Below, one piece after another: positions 32,095 to 39,894 of a DNA stretch of 43,775 bases. Location: contig JAUMBL010000207.1 of assembly GCA_032115775.1 (NCBI GenBank), forward strand, positions 1 through 43,775, given 5' to 3'. The stretch is from M3007 sp032115775 (lineage in GTDB: Bacteria; Bacteroidota; Bacteroidia; Chitinophagales; Saprospiraceae). Position 1 is the stretch's first letter. The number at the start of each line of letters is the position of its first letter. The notes beneath the pieces are model-generated. The model was not told the DNA's origin, made no database searches, and worked only from the letters and a program-made list of their open reading frames with translations. Made by a program: the position numbers and the translations under genes.

Positions 32095-32937
32095 TTACCG
32101 CACCCCGATAATCTCCACTTCCGCCCCGCTCAACATCGGATTGTACCAGCAGTCAATCCTTGCCGCCTTGTAGGCTTTGACCGCCGATTTGGCTTCCTCC
32201 ACGGTGGTGAAACCTTTTACGATATAGCTCGCGCCCTGCGCCCCGTCCGGACATTTGGTGCCCGGATGCCAAAGCAGGTACAGACCCTCGATCGCCGGCG
32301 CTTTATCCACCGGTACTTCTTGGCAATATACGGCAAACTGCACGTAGTAGAGTTCGCCGACGGGGGTGAACAAATCATTCCCCTCCGGCCCCCAGCCGAT
32401 TCGGACATTGCGTTCCGCGTTATGGCCGTGTATCTTGACGGTTGTCGCTGCTACAGGCGCCGGCGGCTCGAGGCCGTACATTGCGGGTCGTGCAGGCGCG
32501 GGTTTTACCGCCACCAGGCTGCCTGCGCGTACGCCCGGGTTGGTAGGCGGCGGGATATCAGGCGCTGCAAAATAATCCGGTGCAGGGTTGGCTGTTCCAT
32601 GGGTTGGCATCCGCAGGTCTGCAGATGCAGCCGGGCCTTTGGCTGTGGTTTTTGGCGCGCCCGAACCGGGTTTTCCCTCCAGACGATTCACGGGTATTAG
32701 CAGGATGGCTTCTCCGGCGCTTGGCGGGGTGTAATACACAATCGGACGGATTGCGCCTCGGGCGGGCGCTGCGTACGCGCTTGGCGCGCCTTTGGGCGTC
32801 GTACTCCCGTCGGGTAATCCGCGTACTTTCGACAAAGCCGCCGTCCTGCGCGCGTCCGGATTCGTAGGCGGCGGGGCTTGGCTGATTAATGCGCCGGCCA
32901 CGCACAGCGTTACCGGTACAAGGATCCATAATTTCAT
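32095..32937 (-). CDS. Uncharacterised exported Ala/Pro-rich protein with SPOR-like C-terminus
   Basis: A 280-residue protein with an N-terminal hydrophobic segment (LWILVPVTLCVAGALIS), a signal peptide or anchor. Residues 21-170 are a low-complexity Ala/Pro/Gly linker in which a motif appears twice (APPPTNPDARRTAAL at about 21-35 and IPPPTNPGVRAGSLV at about 128-142). Residues about 196-278 look like a SPOR domain: YYVQFAVYC ... SYIVKGFTTVEEAKSAVKAY ... CWYNPMLSGAEVEII, with Val-Gly-Phe-type turn and paired strands. SPOR domains bind denuded peptidoglycan. The match is by pattern only and includes three cysteines unusual for SPOR. The overall call is tentative. Confidence 0.5.
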   Translation of the reverse strand: MKLWILVPVTLCVAGALISQAPPPTNPDARRTAALSKVRGLPDGSTTPKGAPSAYAAPARGAIRPIVYYTPPSAGEAILLIPVNRLEGKPGSGAPKTTAKGPAASADLRMPTHGTANPAPDYFAAPDIPPPTNPGVRAGSLVAVKPAPARPAMYGLEPPAPVAATTVKIHGHNAERNVRIGWGPEGNDLFTPVGELYYVQFAVYCQEVPVDKAPAIEGLYLLWHPGTKCPDGAQGASYIVKGFTTVEEAKSAVKAYKAARIDCWYNPMLSGAEVEIIGVR

Positions 32938-33370
32938 GATAGCGTGGTATTAAAATGAAGGTGATTAATTTTGGAGAAAAAGCAATTTTCGATAGTGCCA
33001 AAACCGCGCCAGAAACGCGCCAGGCGCCTATATTTATTGATTGCAGGGGAAAACAAATGCGTTTTTGTCGGCTATCCAACATTTCCGACTGCTGAAAAGC
33101 GCCGCATCGCCCGCGCGCGGCTCTTTTTGATAAAGTCGGACAAAAAGCGCATTAACATTGTGTACTTTAAGAACTTAACCGGACTTTTGGGGTTTAATAA
33201 GCGCTTATACGGTCGCTTTTGCGTTTCAAAACCAGGTTGTGTTGTCAGACGAAGCGGGAAGTAGGATTTGGATACCAGGCAGTGGTTGGCTACGCGTTCA
33301 AAAATCAAGACATTCTGTGTTTTACAACGAAAATTACCCGCGCGTAGCCGCTTTCGGCCGCTTTTCTCAC
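32938..33370. other. Intergenic region between the divergent SPOR-like and PKD protein genes
   Basis: 433 bp. An open frame extends upstream of the PKD gene from a GTG at 33239, but the sequence there is not signal-peptide-like, so I treat it as non-coding. The region contains AT-rich stretches and probably promoters on both strands. No repeat, RNA gene or mobile element was recognised. Confidence 0.55.
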
Positions 33371-35626
33371 GTGCACATTCGCATCTGCTTCCTACTCTCC
33401 GCGCTTTTTTTACCGCTGTGGTCGTTCGGCCTCCACATCATCGGCGGCGAGATGACCTACCGATTCGTTTCGGAAGTATCGCCCGGCGTACATCGCTATG
33501 AGTTTACGCTCGTCGTGTATCGCGATTGCGACAGCGGCGGCGGCAATCTGGACAACCCGGCGCGCATTGCGGTGTACCGCGGCAGCGCAAGCGGTGCGAC
33601 CATCGTACCGCCCACGCGGAATATCAACCTGCAAAGTATCGAAACCGTAGCGCCTGTGATCCCGCCCTGCGCAGACGCCTCTGCCGTCAGCAACGCCTGC
33701 GTGCAGCGGGGTATTTACGTGTTTACGATTGATCTTCCGGTGCTTGCGAACGAGAGTTACTTCATCGTCTATCAGCGCTGCTGCCGCACGACGGACATTG
33801 CCAATATTCCCAATCCGGGCGCTTTGGGCGCCACCTATATGGTAGAGCTCAATCCGGCTGCCCAGAGCCTGCAAAATACGAGTCCGGTATTCACCAACTA
33901 CCCCCCGACGTTCATCTGCGGCAACTTTCCGCTGAATTTCGATCACCGGGCCACTGATGCCGACGGTGATTCGCTCGTGTATGAATTTTGTCGCCTCATC
34001 AACGGTGGCGGGCAAAACGGCGGCGGCGGCGGCTGTAATACGCCGACGCCCAATCCTCCCTGCGGACCGCCGTTCACCTTGATTAATTTTTTGCCTGGCT
34101 ACACGGCTGCCGAACCCATGGGCGGCGCGCCGGTCGTCCGGATTGATTCGCTCACCGGCTTTATGAGCGGAACGCCCAACCTGCTGGGGCAGTTTGTTGT
34201 GGGCGTTTGCGTAAAGGAATACCGCAACGGTCAGTTACTTAGCACCATCCTGCGGGATTTCCAGTTTAATGTGGTGGATTGCACGCCCACGGTGGTCGCC
34301 AATATCCAGGCGGAGGAAATTACCGGACCGCAGGTTTTCACCGTCAAACGCTGTGGCTCCCGGGCTGTCACGATCCTCAACCAGAGCCCGCAAACGCCCG
34401 ATCTGGTCTCCTGGCAATGGGAGTTCGACCTTGGTAACGGGAATGTGTTCACCTCCAACGCCTGGAACGCCTCGTTGCTGCTGCCCGATTTCGGCGAATA
34501 CACGGGTCGGTTGTATCTCAACCGCAACCTGAGCTGTGAGGATACCGCTTTTATCACCTTGCGCGCTTTTCCGGGCTCGACGGCTGATTTTGATTTTAGT
34601 TATGATATCTGCACAGAGACTCCGGTGCAGTTTTTCGACAGTTCGATGATCGGCGCTATCGACGGCCAGGCCGCGCGCCGCTGGATATTCGGCTCCCTGG
34701 GCGATACGCTGACGGAACAAAATCCGGCGTATCAGTTCCCCGCGTATGGCCTGTATCCGGTAAAACTGGTCGTCACAGACTCAGACGGGTGCACCTCGGA
34801 AAAATCCGCCGTAGTCAACTGGAGTCCAAAAGTTCCGCCGCAGGTGCCCCCATTGGCTAGACAAAAACGCTGTCTGCCGGATCCCGCCGTATTTCAGCTC
34901 GCCGATACGCTTAACCTGACCGGCTCAACCATTCGTTGGGATTTTGGCGACGGCAACTTTTCGAACGAGGTCAGTCCGCAACACGTATATGCCCAGGAGG
35001 GCTTCTATGATGTGGCGGTACGCATCGTCACGGCCTTCGACTGTGTTTCCGCCGATACCTTTCCGGTGGCGGTGCGCGCGTATGATCCGCCCAAAGCGGA
35101 TTTCGATTTCAATCCCAAGACCAACATCACCAACTTGGACAATCTCGTGCAGTTTGAGAATTTGTCCAGTCCGGATGTTGCTACGTTCTTCTGGCAATTC
35201 GGCAGCGAGGGTTCTTCCTACGATCCTTCTCCGGCTTATGCGTTTCAGGATACCGGGCTGGCGGAGGTCAAATTAACGGTCTATAACGGCCACGGGTGCA
35301 CCGACAGCACGGCTCGATACCTCGACGTGGCGCCGCTGCTCCGACTGTATATCCCGAACGCTTTTTCGCCGCAAAGCGACAGCGGACTGGAAAACAACGA
35401 GTTTGGCGTATTGGGTGTTATCCCGGGCTATGAGGACTTTCGCCTGAGTGTCTGGAGCCGTTGGGGCGAATTGGTATTCGACTCCGATAATGTCGCCGAG
35501 CATTGGAACGGCCGACACGGCAATACGGGCGGTTATTTGCCGCCGGGCGTGTATGTGTACGCGGTATCTGTGACTGGGCCGCGGGGCGTTCGCTATGTGT
35601 ATGAGGGAACGGTGACGGTGTTTTAA
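33371..35626 (+). CDS. Gliding/adhesin-type PKD-domain protein with CHU_C (type B) sorting domain
   Basis: About 751 residues. The start is a GTG at 33371, because it opens a proper signal peptide (HIRICFLLSALFLPLWSFG) and there is no in-frame ATG. The following LHIIGGEMTYRFVS and VYRDCDSGGGNLDNPA ... YQRCCR block is a conserved beta domain frequent in Saprospiria surface proteins. PKD-like repeats lie at about 402-490, 497-570 (WDFGDGNFS) and 573-650 (FDFNPKTNITNLDNL, WQFGSEGSSYDPSPAY). The C-terminal 90 residues (LYIPNAFSPQSDSG, LSVWSRWGELVFDS, GVYVYAVSVTG) are the CHU_C domain, a T9SS type B export signal. It is expected on the cell surface, possibly in gliding or adhesion. Confidence 0.85.
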   Translation: MHIRICFLLSALFLPLWSFGLHIIGGEMTYRFVSEVSPGVHRYEFTLVVYRDCDSGGGNLDNPARIAVYRGSASGATIVPPTRNINLQSIETVAPVIPPCADASAVSNACVQRGIYVFTIDLPVLANESYFIVYQRCCRTTDIANIPNPGALGATYMVELNPAAQSLQNTSPVFTNYPPTFICGNFPLNFDHRATDADGDSLVYEFCRLINGGGQNGGGGGCNTPTPNPPCGPPFTLINFLPGYTAAEPMGGAPVVRIDSLTGFMSGTPNLLGQFVVGVCVKEYRNGQLLSTILRDFQFNVVDCTPTVVANIQAEEITGPQVFTVKRCGSRAVTILNQSPQTPDLVSWQWEFDLGNGNVFTSNAWNASLLLPDFGEYTGRLYLNRNLSCEDTAFITLRAFPGSTADFDFSYDICTETPVQFFDSSMIGAIDGQAARRWIFGSLGDTLTEQNPAYQFPAYGLYPVKLVVTDSDGCTSEKSAVVNWSPKVPPQVPPLARQKRCLPDPAVFQLADTLNLTGSTIRWDFGDGNFSNEVSPQHVYAQEGFYDVAVRIVTAFDCVSADTFPVAVRAYDPPKADFDFNPKTNITNLDNLVQFENLSSPDVATFFWQFGSEGSSYDPSPAYAFQDTGLAEVKLTVYNGHGCTDSTARYLDVAPLLRLYIPNAFSPQSDSGLENNEFGVLGVIPGYEDFRLSVWSRWGELVFDSDNVAEHWNGRHGNTGGYLPPGVYVYAVSVTGPRGVRYVYEGTVTVF

Positions 35627-35632
35627 TGATTC

Positions 35633-35794
35633 GTAACTACTTAGCCGGCTCGCTGTCTGGCCCAAAAAGTCCCATTTTCCGCCATACTTCGCAATTTTTT
35701 TTGACCGTAGCGCTGCTACGGCCTGCAAAAAATCGCTTCGTCTGGCAAAAAACGGATCCTTTTTTGTCTCAGACGCGACCGGCTAAGTAGTTAC
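35633..35794 (-). mobile_element. MITE (IS66-like ends), copy D (inverted)
   Basis: A 162-bp imperfect palindrome in the opposite orientation to copies A-C. Ends GTAACTACTTAGCC and GGCTAAGTAGTTAC. Flanking 8-mers AATGATTC (35625-35632) and AATAATTC (35795-35802) match at 7/8 positions. It lies six bases after the stop of the PKD protein gene. Confidence 0.92.
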
Positions 35795-35802
35795 AATAAT
35801 TC

Positions 35803-35851
35803 AAGAGCCCTTTATTTGATATTGCCAGGCAATGTCAAATAAAGGGCTCTT
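35803..35851. terminator. Bidirectional terminator hairpin next to MITE copy D
   Basis: AAGAGCCCTTTATTTGAtATTG (35803-35824) pairs with CAATgTCAAATAAAGGGCTCTT (35830-35851), a 22-bp stem with one mismatch. It lies between convergent genes and resembles the hairpin at 32023-32072 in its core GAGCCCT...TTTGAT. Confidence 0.85.
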
Positions 35852-35935
35852 CTATAAGATAATTTTCGGCGGCCGCAGTCGCCAAAAGTCTTTTGAAGCC
35901 TTTGCTAGGGGATCTGCTATACGCGGATATCAAAA

Positions 35936-36196
35936 TTATTTTTCTCCGGTAGTTTCCGCGCTGGAAACAAGGAGTGCAACCTCGTTATTAAGCATTTCCA
36001 CGAAGCCGCCGGTAATTTGGAAGATCGCCCGCTTGCCGTCGGCCTGAATAATCCGTACCTCGCCACGATCCAGCGCGGCAACGATGGGGGCGTGATTTTC
36101 CAACATTTCGAAAGCGCCGTTTATTCCGGGTACTTTCACGGATTTAACCGCGCCGGTGAAGATTTCGCGCTCGGGAGACAGAATGGTAAGATGCAT
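35936..36196 (-). CDS. atpC: ATP synthase F1 epsilon subunit (short form)
   Basis: An 86-residue protein that is only the N-terminal beta-sandwich of epsilon: MHLTILSPEREIFTGAVKSV, KVPGINGAFEMLENHAPIVA and FQITGGFVEMLNNEVALLVS. The C-terminal helical hairpin that inhibits hydrolysis in E. coli is absent, as is usual in Bacteroidota. It is a central-stalk subunit coupling rotation to ATP synthesis. The start is the ATG at 36196; an open frame extending to 36331 would overlap the end of atpD with an untypical basic peptide. It is 85 bp downstream of atpD, with a perfect hairpin in the gap. Confidence 0.92.
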   Translation of the reverse strand: MHLTILSPEREIFTGAVKSVKVPGINGAFEMLENHAPIVAALDRGEVRIIQADGKRAIFQITGGFVEMLNNEVALLVSSAETTGEK

Positions 36197-36239
36197 GGGA
36201 ACGGAATACAGTGTGGACGGTGTACGAAAAACAGAGGAA

Positions 36240-36272
36240 GGAAGTTCTGCGCGCGCTGCGCGCAGAACTTCC
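36240..36272 (-). promoter_or_regulatory. Perfect 15-bp hairpin in the atpD-atpC gap
   Basis: GGAAGTTCTGCGCGC (36240-36254), loop GCT, GCGCGCAGAACTTCC (36258-36272). It begins 10 bp after the atpD stop and is GC-rich with no T tract, so it suits an mRNA-stability or attenuation element more than a terminator. Confidence 0.6.
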
Positions 36273-36281
36273 GGAGGCAAA

Positions 36282-37796
36282 TTACATCGCCTCTTTGAGC
36301 ATTTTCTTGCCTTTTTCGATGGCTTCATCAATCGTGCCGACCAGGTTGAAGGCGGCTTCCGGGTACTCGTCGAGTTCGCCGTCCATGATCATATTAAAGC
36401 CGCGGATCGTTTCGTCAATGGGAACGAGCACGCCTTTGAGGCCGGTGAATTGTTCGGCTACGTGGAAGGGCTGAGAGAGGAAGCGTTGTACACGGCGGGC
36501 GCGGGATACGACCAACTTGTCGTCGTCGGAGAGTTCCTCCATACCGAGGATAGCGATGATATCCTGCAATTCGTTATAGCGTTGCAGGATTACTTTCACG
36601 CGCTGTGCGCAGTTGTAGTGTTCGTCGCCGATGATTTTCGGATCCAGAATCCGGGAAGTGGAGTCGAGCGGATCCACGGCCGGGTAGATACCCAGGGAAG
36701 CGATTTTACGGCTCAATACCGTGGTGGCGTCGAGGTGGGCGAAGGTCGTTGCGGGCGCGGGGTCGGTCAAGTCATCCGCCGGCACGTAAACGGCTTGTAC
36801 CGACGTGATCGAGCCGCGTTTGGTGGAGGTGATGCGTTCCTGCATGATCCCCATTTCCGTTGCGAGCGTGGGTTGGTATCCTACGGCGGAGGGCATCCGG
36901 CCGAGCAGTGCGGACACTTCGGAGCCGGCCTGTGTGAAGCGGAAGATATTGTCCACAAAGAACAGAATATCGCGGCCGCCTGCGGGGTCGCTCAGATCGC
37001 CGTCGCGGAAATATTCTGCGATGGTGAGGCCGGAGAGCGCCACGCGGGCGCGAGCGCCGGGCGGTTCGTTCATCTGGCCGAATACCAGCGTTGCCTGAGA
37101 TTTAGCGAGTTCGGCGCGATCCACCTTGCTGAGATCCCAGCCGCCTGCTTCCATGGAGTGTTTGAAAGCCTCGCCATATTTAATAACGTTCGATTCGATC
37201 ATTTCGCGGAGCAGGTCATTGCCTTCGCGTGTACGCTCGCCTACGCCTGCGAACACCGACATACCCTCGTAGGCTTTGGCGATATTGTTAATCAATTCCA
37301 TGATCAATACCGTTTTACCTACCCCTGCGCCGCCGAAGAGGCCGATTTTACCGCCTTTTGCATAGGGCTCGATCAGATCAATTACCTTAATACCTGTATA
37401 AAGGATTTCGCGCTCCGTGGATAGATCCTCGTACGCCGGCGGGCGGCGGTGGATCACGTAGGCGTTTTTGCCTTTCTCGACCTCGCCGATACCGTCAATT
37501 GCCTGGCCTACCACATTGAAGAGGCGGCCGCGGATAGCGTCGCCGACCGGCATGGCGATCGGGGCGCCCGTGTCCGTCACCTGCGTGCCGCGCGTCAGGC
37601 CCTCCGTAGAGTCCATGGCGATCGTGCGCACGCTGTCTTCGCCGAGGTGGCGCTGCACTTCGAGCACGAGGCTGGAGCCGTCCGGACGCTTCAGTTCCAG
37701 CGCGCTCAAAATTTCAGGTAAGTGGCTGTCGGGACCACTGAAATCCACATCCACAACAGCGCCGATAATTTGCTTGATACGACCAGTATTAGCCAT
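36282..37796 (-). CDS. atpD: ATP synthase F1 beta subunit
   Basis: A 504-residue catalytic subunit of F1-ATPase. The P-loop GGAGVGKTVLI (about 155-165), the Walker B region ending LFFVDNIFRF, GERTREGNDL, ALLGRMPSAVGYQPTLATEM and DPAPATTFAHLDATTVLSR are all standard, and length matches the family. It catalyses ATP synthesis on the cytoplasmic side of the inner membrane. It is paired only with atpC. The other subunits (atpB, E, F, H, A, G) are not in this window, which is the usual split arrangement in Bacteroidota. Confidence 0.98.
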   Translation of the reverse strand: MANTGRIKQIIGAVVDVDFSGPDSHLPEILSALELKRPDGSSLVLEVQRHLGEDSVRTIAMDSTEGLTRGTQVTDTGAPIAMPVGDAIRGRLFNVVGQAIDGIGEVEKGKNAYVIHRRPPAYEDLSTEREILYTGIKVIDLIEPYAKGGKIGLFGGAGVGKTVLIMELINNIAKAYEGMSVFAGVGERTREGNDLLREMIESNVIKYGEAFKHSMEAGGWDLSKVDRAELAKSQATLVFGQMNEPPGARARVALSGLTIAEYFRDGDLSDPAGGRDILFFVDNIFRFTQAGSEVSALLGRMPSAVGYQPTLATEMGIMQERITSTKRGSITSVQAVYVPADDLTDPAPATTFAHLDATTVLSRKIASLGIYPAVDPLDSTSRILDPKIIGDEHYNCAQRVKVILQRYNELQDIIAILGMEELSDDDKLVVSRARRVQRFLSQPFHVAEQFTGLKGVLVPIDETIRGFNMIMDGELDEYPEAAFNLVGTIDEAIEKGKKMLKEAM

Positions 37797-38257
37797 AAAA
37801 TGATTTGATTTTGAACCCGGTATGCGCGTGAACAGTATAAAAGCTACCGGAAGCTATTTACTGCCTGTTTAAAAACGCCGCAAAAGTACGCACATTCCCG
37901 TTATTTTATCCTTTTGAATTAATTTTTTAAAAGACAAAATAAAATTTTGCAATATTATTTTATTTTTAAAAATAAAAACAAAATATTTTTACATTTTTTT
38001 TACATTTTAAAATCCAAAATTTTAATTTTTATTAAAAAAAACATTTTGACTGCCTTACGCGCCGGGGGGCCGCGGTACAAGATTTAGTTTTTCAATGTTT
38101 TTTATATGGAGGATAAACGCGATTTTTGCCCGCTGTTTTTTTATGAAAGCCTGCAGTAGCGTCTGATTTTCTTTTTTTTAGGCGCAAATCGAAACCGTAT
38201 TATAAAAAAATCGTTTGAGATTTTTTCCGAACGATACTTAAAAAATACCTTATTGGC
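37797..38257. other. AT-rich intergenic region between divergent atpD and the transglycosylase gene
   Basis: 461 bp, very AT-rich between 37900 and 38040 (long A/T runs). It holds a -7 box for atpD (CAAAAGTA, 37881-37888) and a small inverted repeat ATCGTT/AACGAT near 38209-38234 just before the transglycosylase gene. No gene, RNA or repeat family was recognised. Confidence 0.6.
37881..37888 (-). promoter_or_regulatory. Candidate -7 box for atpD-atpC
   Basis: CAAAAGTA on the plus strand reads TACTTTTG on the minus strand (TAnnTTTG), about 85 bp before the atpD start. No TTTG was seen at the -33 distance. Confidence 0.4.
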
Positions 38258-39691
38258 ATGCGGATGAATCCGATTAAGTCCGGCACTTACTTTTTGCTGT
38301 TTTTGTTGCTTTTACCATTTTCGAATTACGCGCAGGACATGCTTCCGGAAGCGATAGAAACGGTACTCCCGGCGCGCAAGACCGGCGGCGCGGAGCTGAC
38401 GGACGAGCTAATCCTCGAACGGCTGCTGCAATTGCCCAATACCTGTGTGGCGCCCCGCGTGACGGCGGTGGTGCGCAGTTACATTGAAACGTACGTCAAC
38501 CGCCGCACGGACAAAGCCCGGATCATGCTGGGGCGGCGGCTTACCTATTTCCCGTTGTTTGAACAAAAGCTGAAGGAATACGGCGCGCCGACGGATTTGA
38601 AGTACCTGGCAGTCGTGGAATCCGCGCTCAACCCGCTGGCCGTCTCCCGCGTCGGCGCCACCGGCCTTTGGCAATTCATGCCCGCCACCGGTAAAGAATA
38701 TGATTTGCTGCAAAATCCTACCCTGGACGAGCGCAGCGACGCGGTGAAAAGCACGGAGGCTGCCGCTAAATACCTGAAAGACCTGTATGATCTGTACGAC
38801 GATTGGGCGCTGGCACTGGCCGCTTATAATTCCGGCCCCAACCGCGTGAACGCCGCCATTAAACGCGCGCACAGCCGTAATTTCTGGCAAATTCAGCGCT
38901 ACCTGCCGGAAGAAACCCGCAACTATGTGCCTGCTTTCATCGCTGCGAGCTATATCTGCAACTACTTTGCGCTGCACGGACTGGAGCCGGAAATCCCCGA
39001 ATTCGACGAACAACTCACCAGCTGGGTGCGGGTAAATGAGACCCTGACTTTTCAGGATATTTCCGAGGCGACCGGCCTGAGCCTGCAGGTCATCGAAAAC
39101 CTGAATGCCGGCTATAAACGCGGGCTGATACCTGCCTCGGAACGCGGGCATTTTGTGCTCCTTCCGCAACGCGTGATGCCTGCTTTCGTCGGCTGGCTCA
39201 ATAGCCGCGGCAGCGGCCGCACGTACGCGGCCGACGATAATATTCGGTATATCGGCGGCGACCTAGGCGATGGAAAATACGCGCACATCACAATTATCGC
39301 TACCCAGAGCGAACCGATTGACCGCCTGGCCGACCGCTACGGCTGCAACGGGGAGCACCTGAAAACCTGGAACCAACGCGCTGAATTACAGGTGGAAGCA
39401 GGCGAAAAACTGAAAATCTGGCGCCCGATCCGCGTGCTCAAACACGAACAAACACGCATCGAAGCCCCCCCCGCCGTTGCCACAACGACGACTACCCGAA
39501 AACAAACCAAACCGGAAGGCGCTGCCAAACCGGCTGCGCCGCCCCAACCGCAGTCGGTGTTTCATACCGTCCAACGCGCCGAAACACTCCGCGATATCGC
39601 CCGGAGCTACAACGTCAAAGAGTCGGAGATCCAGGCTTTGAATAAAATTGCGAACCTGAAAGTCGGTATGCGGCTTAAAATTAAGGCCTGA
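38258..39691 (+). CDS. MltD-like membrane-bound lytic murein transglycosylase with LysM
   Basis: A 477-residue exported protein. The signal peptide (YFLLFLLLLPFSNYAQ) ends near residue 26. The SLT domain (about 95-235) has the catalytic E121 in VESALNPLAVSRVGATGLWQ, plus AALALAAYNSGPNRVNAAI-type and YVPAFIAASYI motifs. Two LysM-like segments follow: a weak one at about 338-385 (DRLADRYGCNGEHLKTWNQR) and a clear one at about 430-477 (FHTVQRAETLRDIARSYNVK), joined by a Thr/Pro-rich linker. It cleaves peptidoglycan glycan strands to 1,6-anhydro ends in the periplasm. The family and layout match MltD. A second ATG two codons downstream (38264) is possible. Confidence 0.9.
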   Translation: MRMNPIKSGTYFLLFLLLLPFSNYAQDMLPEAIETVLPARKTGGAELTDELILERLLQLPNTCVAPRVTAVVRSYIETYVNRRTDKARIMLGRRLTYFPLFEQKLKEYGAPTDLKYLAVVESALNPLAVSRVGATGLWQFMPATGKEYDLLQNPTLDERSDAVKSTEAAAKYLKDLYDLYDDWALALAAYNSGPNRVNAAIKRAHSRNFWQIQRYLPEETRNYVPAFIAASYICNYFALHGLEPEIPEFDEQLTSWVRVNETLTFQDISEATGLSLQVIENLNAGYKRGLIPASERGHFVLLPQRVMPAFVGWLNSRGSGRTYAADDNIRYIGGDLGDGKYAHITIIATQSEPIDRLADRYGCNGEHLKTWNQRAELQVEAGEKLKIWRPIRVLKHEQTRIEAPPAVATTTTTRKQTKPEGAAKPAAPPQPQSVFHTVQRAETLRDIARSYNVKESEIQALNKIANLKVGMRLKIKA

Positions 39692-39716
39692 GATGCCGGT
39701 CGGCGGTTGCGCATAT

Positions 39717-39842
39717 AGAATAATGTCACCCCTTCGGGGTTTTAACGTCAAAATGCCATCCAAGCAAGAATAATGTCACCCCTTCGGGGTTTTAACGTCA
39801 AAATGCCATCTAAAATAGAATAATGTCATCCCTTCGGGGTTT
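39717..39842. repeat. 50-bp tandem repeat, 2.5 copies
   Basis: The unit starts TAATGTCACCCCTTCGGGGT at 39721, recurs at 39771 (almost identical over 50 bp) and at 39821 (partial, then diverges after CCTTCGGGGTTT). Each unit contains a small CCCC-TTC-GGGG hairpin. It lies between the transglycosylase and LytTR genes. Confidence 0.85.
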
Positions 39843-39894
39843 GGCCAACCAGTTACCTCTATTCTTGACACGCATAATAACCCGCTTCTAATTC

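Noticed and set aside
33244..33256. Possible further MITE remnant (CAGACGAAGCG)
   Set aside because: Only 11-12 bp match and neither the termini nor the central hairpin is present.
32971..33370. Small gene upstream of the PKD protein, or N-terminal extension from GTG 33239
   Set aside because: No signal-peptide logic, no recognisable domain, and a clean signal peptide begins at GTG 33371.
39717..39842. Possible CRISPR array
   Set aside because: The whole 50-bp unit is repeated, including the would-be spacers, there are only 2.5 copies, and no cas gene is near.
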